From Sphagnum compactum (Eukaryota > Bryophyta > Sphagnopsida > Sphagnales), in the NCBI GenBank assembly GCA_965153455.1, contig OZ234504.1, positions 8,246,001 to 8,310,000 of the forward strand: a stretch of DNA of 64,000 nucleotides. The letters are read 5' to 3'. This document shows positions 59,330-64,000 of this stretch, in pieces (position 1 is the first letter of the stretch; the number at the start of each line of letters is the position of its first letter). The notes below the pieces were generated by a model that had not been told where the DNA came from, did not search any database, and saw only the letters and a program-made list of their open reading frames with translations. A program made the translations under genes and the position numbers.

Positions 59330-60560
59330 ATTTCAATTGACTTTACTAATTGTATGGACAATATCAAAATCATAATCCTATAGGATAATGGTCTATGAGT
59401 TGATCAAATTTTATCAAAAAATTGAATGGCTGGTGGTTGATAATTAAAGTGAATGAGTTACCATTGACGCACCCTCACACTCCTTGATAGACTCGACTAC
59501 GAGTCCAAATATGAAAATAGCGGAAGGATAAGGAGTTGGGGTACGCTCCCTGGCTCGCAACACTTCGAGGTAGAAAGGCGTGCTAGAACTTTGTGATGGG
59601 GAGTAGGACGAGTGACAAGCGGGTCAATTATTCACATGGACCTGCACAAACCAAACAACAAGTTGGTTAGTGCATAGTTGGAGCACTTTTGGTGCACGGA
59701 CGAGCCACGGGCAAACACAGACTCGCAAGACTCACCACAACCCGGACTTGAGGGAAGCCACCACTTTCTCCCTTATAGTATTCTCTGTGCATGTTCACAG
59801 GGCCAGCACCCAAATGTCATTTTGTCCCGGGACTCCCAAGTGGGAGTCCCGAAATTCTTGAAATTGGGACTCCCGCGACTTTGGAAACCCATAACTTTTT
59901 GTCTAGACCTCCGATTGAGGTGAGGTTTGAAGCAAAGTTGTAGTTTTTGTCGAAAGCTTTCAATGATATGTGGCATGTCACCTACATATAAGTAAATTAG
60001 GGCGATTTCCAACTTTTAGTGGTCGGAAGTCAAATTGGCAGTTTGACTCCCGGCCTTTCTTTTGGCCATAACTTGTGTTTTAAGTACCCAAATGGGTCAT
60101 GCGAGCCCACTTTAGACATCTAAGTTCTAAGAGCTTTTTAATGGTATAAAGTACTTTTCAATCCAATGAATTTTGACCCCTTCAATCGCTCTCTAAACAT
60201 TCGGAAGTCCGTCGGGACTCCAACTTCCAAAGAGGGGGCTCATTTGGGAGTGTGGGGGTTCATTCCCTCACACTCTCCCACACTCCCGGGAGCATGAAGT
60301 GTGACTCCCGGGCTTCACTTTTGGCCCTCGCCTTTGCAAGCCCTTGCCTTGGTTGCAAACCCAAAGCTAGGGTTGCGATAACCATAGATATAACACCATA
60401 ATGATGAAATTGCCCAAACAACAACAAAACATTCCCCTTCATATGAGTTTTATTTGGACCAACTAGCATATGCCACCACGAACCATCATCATCAAGTTGG
60501 GTGAATGTTACTCCCAACCCTACGGTGTTCCAATTAGTGTGTAATTGGAATGGTCATCCT
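59330..60560 (-). pseudogene. Ty3 RNase H, split by a solo LTR
   Basis: The upstream part (60,560-60,381) includes TFTQLDDDGSWWHM and GNVLLLFGQFHHYG. The downstream part (59,460-59,330) resumes with GNSFTLIINHQPF and DFDIVHTISKVN. The 916 bases between them are an LTR. Removing it and one copy of ACCAT restores the expected order. Confidence 0.8.
59465..60380 (-). mobile_element. Solo LTR, 916 bp, with ACCAT target-site duplication
   Basis: Flanked on both sides by ACCAT (59460-59464 and 60381-60385). On the plus strand it begins TGACGCACCCTCACAC and ends GGGTTGCGATA. Read on the minus strand it runs TATCGCAACCC...GGGTGCGTCA, that is TG...CA with one G-to-A change. No internal retrotransposon sequence remains, so it is a solo LTR left by recombination. 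It contains typical LTR-like segments such as ACACAAGTTATGGCCAAAAG. The orientation assignment rests on similarity to the copies at 62.8 and 39.4 kb. Confidence 0.9.
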
Positions 60561-60739
60561 TGTAAAGGTCATCTCAAAATTAAAATTGAAATGAACTTGG
60601 TTTTCAACTGTTAAAAGACATGTTTTTGTGTTTCACCCCAAATGTACTACTAATTAATCTTTGTCAACTAGGTCAAAAGTTTAATAATGGTGTTAAACCC
60701 TTTGACAAACCTCCAATATTAATTACACAAACCTAAAAA

Positions 60740-61490
60740 GGTTCATAATTGACCAATTTTCATTGGTTGGAGAACTTGTGAAATCACTTTAACCTTAGCC
60801 TTTTGAACCCGCAATCCACCTAGATAAATCATACGACCCAAATATTCCACGTCTCGAATATGAAACAAATGGCATTTGCCTAGATGCAATTTAAGGTTAT
60901 ATTTTAAAAATCTTTTAAACATCTCTTGCAATTGATGCATGCAATCTTTTAAGGTCAAGCTAAAAATAATGATGTCATCGATGTAACACTTGGCAAAATT
61001 AAGACTCGCCAACATTTGATCCATGACCTTTTAAAATTCTACAGGACGTTCTTCAAACCAAATGGTAAAAACCTCCATTGGTACAAACAATGATTTCCAT
61101 GGGGATCAATTCCCTAATGCCATCTGACCTTGTCACCTTCAATGGCAATTGATGATAACCAAATTTCAAGTATGAGGTACTAAAACATTGGCTTGTTTTA
61201 AGGCATCAAAAGTCTCCTCATGCAGGGGCATGGTGTATTTGTCAAAGTGGGTTTGTTTATTCACCAAATAATAATCCCCACACATACGGTATTTAGTCTA
61301 ATTACTAAAAATATATTTCTTGACTAGCATCACTATTGTTGAAGCATATTCACCCCTAAATAGTTGCACCAAATTTGCATCCAACAATTCTATTGTCCAA
61401 GCTTAAACTAAGGCCCTTTCCACTTCACTAACTTTATAAGGTCTTTTAAAATTTGGATTATCATCTTCCAATATGTCTAGACCTTTTGTC
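60740..61490 (-). pseudogene. Ty3 reverse transcriptase
   Basis: Fragments in order: CGDYYLVNKQTHFDKYTMPL, FDALKQA, the GYHQLPL-like block, EERPVEF, KVMDQMLASLNFAKCYIDDI with the catalytic YIDD at 60,983-60,972, then LKLHLGKCHLFH, VEYLGRMIYLGGLRVQKAKV. Only the last 93 codons (61,024-60,743) form an uninterrupted frame. Confidence 0.9.
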
Positions 61491-61500
61491 CCTTCAATCA

Positions 61501-62760
61501 TCCCAATTCCTTCAAATTGAAATCAAAACATCCAACATAATCTAACAATCATCATCTAATCTAACAACCATCGTGTTGTGCACATCTCATGTCCTATAAT
61601 TGTTGGACCAATATATAATTTTCATTTAATCACAATCAACAATACCTTGGGCTAGGATGACAAATTATCCCCATTGCCCGAAGTTGAAAATGCAACTCGT
61701 GGTTTTTATGTAGAATATTTGGAGGTGTCACATTGTCTTGGGATTCCCATGTCACCAACTTATTTCCCAACACCCATAAATCCCTCTTGGCATTCATTAC
61801 CCCATGTATGCCATGGATGTACAACTCATGATGTTACAACATCACTTGTTGTTTACATCAACATGGTGGTCTCGGCTGACAATGCAACAAGTGTATGTGT
61901 AGGGTGGGTGTGTGGGGAAGAATGTGCCAAATGTGTTTGTTTAGCTAAAACCAAACTAAAAAGCCAAGTGAGGCAATTAATGTCCATAACTTGCCCCAAA
62001 TTTTGCTTACGAGCTCCTTCAAAAATGCTTGGCATGGTTATGGTGTTAATGTGGAAGCCCATGGCTCACTCCAATTCATTTACATTTAGTTCCTCCATGT
62101 TATATGAATTGGAGTCCCACATCATCTCAAGGCTTCCATTCCGAAATGCATGAAAATAAGGAAAACTCAACAAGATTGGTAAGGTTGTTTATGGAAGTTT
62201 AACCCTATTGGCCATAATAAAAGGTGGTCGGTCATCATGATGAACCACACATGAATGACATCCCAAATCCAATATCTCATCCTTCAAGCATTTGGGTGAC
62301 CTAGGGATGAGTTAATATATTTGTTGGATCACCTTTAGTGGTGTTAAGTTAGTCCATAACAACAAAAATCAATAGGCGTGTGAATCAATTATAACAACAT
62401 CCACTTACACTAGCTTATCAATCAAACTTTAATTTGTTGCCTTCTTGCCATAACAATTAGTGTAGAATTTTTCAATGATGTGACATTCTTTAACAAGTAT
62501 ATGCACATGTGTATTTGTGTCTTGTGCAAATATTGCAAAACATGAATCAATTCTTAAATTTTTTTTGATATGGGGTGTGAAAGTCCTTGGCATGTATTAG
62601 CCTATGATAAGTCCTAACATAACCATCTTGAAATGACCAAATCAATTGGTCCAAACTTAACCAAATTTAATGTCTTTAACAAAATAATATTGTTTAATAA
62701 GGCACACTAATAACCTTGAACAATTGATGTTGGCAACAAATTAGGGTAATGTTGTCATAA
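61501..62760 (-). other. Probable upstream remnant of the Ty3 polyprotein, domains unassigned
   Basis: Minus-strand frames at 61,824-61,636 and 62,062-61,853 look like decayed polyprotein, and the region directly precedes the RT. The plus-strand 159-codon frame at 61674-62153 is probably an antisense by-product. No protease catalytic motif or gag zinc knuckle was identified. Confidence 0.4.
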
Positions 62761-62767
62761 CATCATG

Positions 62768-63240
62768 ATATGATGCGTCGTAACCCTAACATCGGGTTCG
62801 TGACTAAATGTGGAGTGCAAGGCCACATGAAGCTAAAAGAACATGAGGCCAAGAAAGTGTGTTTGGGAGTGAAATGCACTCTCACAAGTGGGGGAGAGTG
62901 CAAGAGATGAAGCCCAATGACTCTCAAATGCACTTTCGCTTTGGGAGCTACATTCATGCAAAAGTATCGAATGATCAAAACCTTGGTTGAAAATACAAAA
63001 AACACCAAATTGGGCCTTTAAAATACCATTGGAAAGGTCTTAAAATGAAAATGCCTAAAGTGCCCTCGCATTGTTCATTTAGACATGAAATGCATGAATT
63101 ATGATCAAAAGATGGTTCGAGAGTCAAATTGAATTGACTCCCGACCACAAATCCCTTTAAGGCAAGGGCCAAATGATCTATGATTGGGGCGTGTAATACA
63201 CTATTGAAAAGATCTTTTTGAAAGGTATAAGATATTTCCC
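62768..63240 (+). mobile_element. LTR relic (5' part), opposite orientation to the solo LTR
   Basis: It starts CGTCGTAACCCTAACATCGG and shares with the solo LTR the blocks GGGAGAGTGCAAGAG/GGGAGAGTGTGAGGG, GCCCTCGCATTGTTCATTT, GAATTATGATCAAAAG and TTGACTCCCGACCAC, in the same order. It stops short of the LTR's second half, near the GC-richer DNA beginning at 63.25 kb. Confidence 0.75.
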
Positions 63241-63249
63241 TTCACATGC

Positions 63250-64000
63250 TCCAAATCTTATATATTAATTCAGTTAGTCTGTGCGTGCGTCTGTCTAACA
63301 TGACAATTCTGCCGCATTTTCTATGGCAGAACCGTCGGTCTATCAGGCTGCCGCCGTGCCGCCATGGCGGTAACAGCGATGCCGCTGTAGGCAGGCGTCC
63401 CGTGGATGGAACTCGAGTCCTTGGCGAGAAAAGCAACAGCAGCAGCAGTTGGAGTCCTTGGCCAAGTGTCTGTCTCTTCCAGAACTAGCAGCGAACTGGG
63501 GTGCTGGAAGGTTACATGTCAATGCTCGAGCAAAAGACTCAGTCACTCCGTCTCTCTCTCTGTTTGAAATCTGTTCTAGATTGTAACGTGTTGCAAGCGC
63601 ACGCTGTGTTTGTGTACCCCCCGTGTGGATCTAGATTTTTTTTCCCGCTTTTGGGAATACCCAATGTCCATGGATCACACCTCCTCTCGCCATCCCTTGC
63701 TGCTAATTCCCACCCAATTTTTGTCGCCGTCTCTTTTCCGCCCACTAGCACCAGCACTACCATTACTGTCCATTTCTCTCACGGGTAACTCTGTATCGTC
63801 GCTGCTCTGGGTTTCTGAGTGCAGGAGAGTGTGATCTGCAGTTTTTTTCCTGAGGCTTCTGGGAGGTTGTTGTAGTAGGCTTTCAGCGTCGCCTGTTTAG
63901 TATTCAGAGGACGGTGAGACGGGAGATTTTTCTAGATTGTAACGTGTTGCATGCGCACGCTGTGTTTATGTACCCCCCGTGTGGATCTAGATTTTTTTTC
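63250..64000. other. GC-richer right edge, possible 5' region of a gene beyond the window
   Basis: Composition rises in GC and holds CAG triplets at 63,430-63,450 and an isolated AGAACCGTCGGT motif (near 63,330) like the 36.2/40.0 kb minisatellite. Frames on both strands are short and unrecognised. It looks like promoter or 5' UTR sequence, but the gene itself would lie outside the window. Confidence 0.4.
63574..64000. repeat. Direct repeat, at least 71 bp, spaced 356 bp, running off the window
   Basis: TTCTAGATTGTAACGTGTTG starts at 63574 and again at 63930. The copies stay alike through CGCACGCTGTGTT, TACCCCCCGTGTGG and ATCTAGATTTTTTTTC with only two differences, up to the last base of the window. 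Confidence 0.9.

Larger units (their letters stand above)
57688..61500 (-). mobile_element. Ty3/gypsy retrotransposon relic with PHD-like finger after integrase
   Basis: Read on the minus strand, the domains follow in Ty3 order: RT (about 61,490-60,740), RNase H (about 60,560-60,381 and, after an inserted LTR, 59,460-59,330), integrase (about 59,250-57,930), then a PHD-like finger (57,828-57,688). Frameshifts and stops are frequent, and many stops sit where C-to-T or G-to-A change explains them, so the element is dead. Sequence at 61.6-62.15 kb probably continues the upstream polyprotein, but I could not assign protease or gag motifs. LTRs of this element itself were not found. Confidence 0.82.

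Noticed and set aside
61674-62153. A 159-codon plus-strand gene
   Set aside because: It lies antisense to the likely upstream part of the Ty3 polyprotein and has no recognisable domain.

Overview
This is nuclear DNA of a land plant, most likely a moss (inference). The coding frames are split by spliceosomal introns and belong to plant gene families. The spaces between genes are AT-rich and full of decayed Ty3/gypsy, Ty1/copia, hAT and PIF/Harbinger elements. From memory, the Ty3 and hAT relics read most like families seen in mosses; nothing in the sequence names a species. No rRNA, tRNA, CRISPR array or bacterial operon was recognised.

Layout. 1-4.1 kb: microsatellites and a 73-80 bp minisatellite, no recognised gene. 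4.1-8.4 kb, minus strand: a complete 8-exon ALG10 gene (ER lipid-linked oligosaccharide glucosyltransferase). 8.4-25.5 kb: a long AT-rich gene desert with TAGG/CCTA-rich minisatellites, a tandem duplication, a perfect hairpin and a four-unit tandem repeat carrying telomere-like palindromes. 26.1-29.9 kb, plus strand: a 6-exon membrane-anchored alpha/beta hydrolase with an unusually long N-terminal part. 30.9-32.3 kb, minus: a Ty1/copia relic. 33.5 kb: a possible PPR gene remnant. 36.2-38.0 kb: a 40-bp minisatellite and a Harbinger transposon inserted in a dispersed repeat. 38.6-39.0 kb, plus: the first two exons of a SEC14-like gene, with the remainder missing. 40.5-44.4 kb, plus: an 8-exon plant-specific coiled-coil protein of unknown function. 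48.5-51.5 kb, minus: a complete 5-exon MRS2/CorA-type magnesium transporter. 52-54 kb: repeat copies. 55.5-57.2 kb, minus: a hAT transposase relic. 57.7-61.5 kb, minus: a Ty3/gypsy relic whose integrase is followed by a PHD-finger-like zinc motif, and whose RNase H is split by a 916-bp solo LTR with a 5-bp target-site duplication. 62.8-63.2 kb: a further LTR relic. 63.3-64 kb: GC-richer DNA with a 356-bp-spaced direct repeat at the window edge.

The genes do not form a pathway: ALG10 works in N-glycan assembly, MRS2 moves Mg2+, the hydrolase is probably a membrane-linked esterase or lipase-like enzyme, and the coiled-coil protein is uncharacterised. Exon joins for ALG10, MRS2, the hydrolase and the coiled-coil gene were read by eye, and their reading phases agree at every junction. 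The most interesting signal is the PHD-like finger appended to a retrotransposon integrase, in the place where chromoviruses carry a chromodomain.
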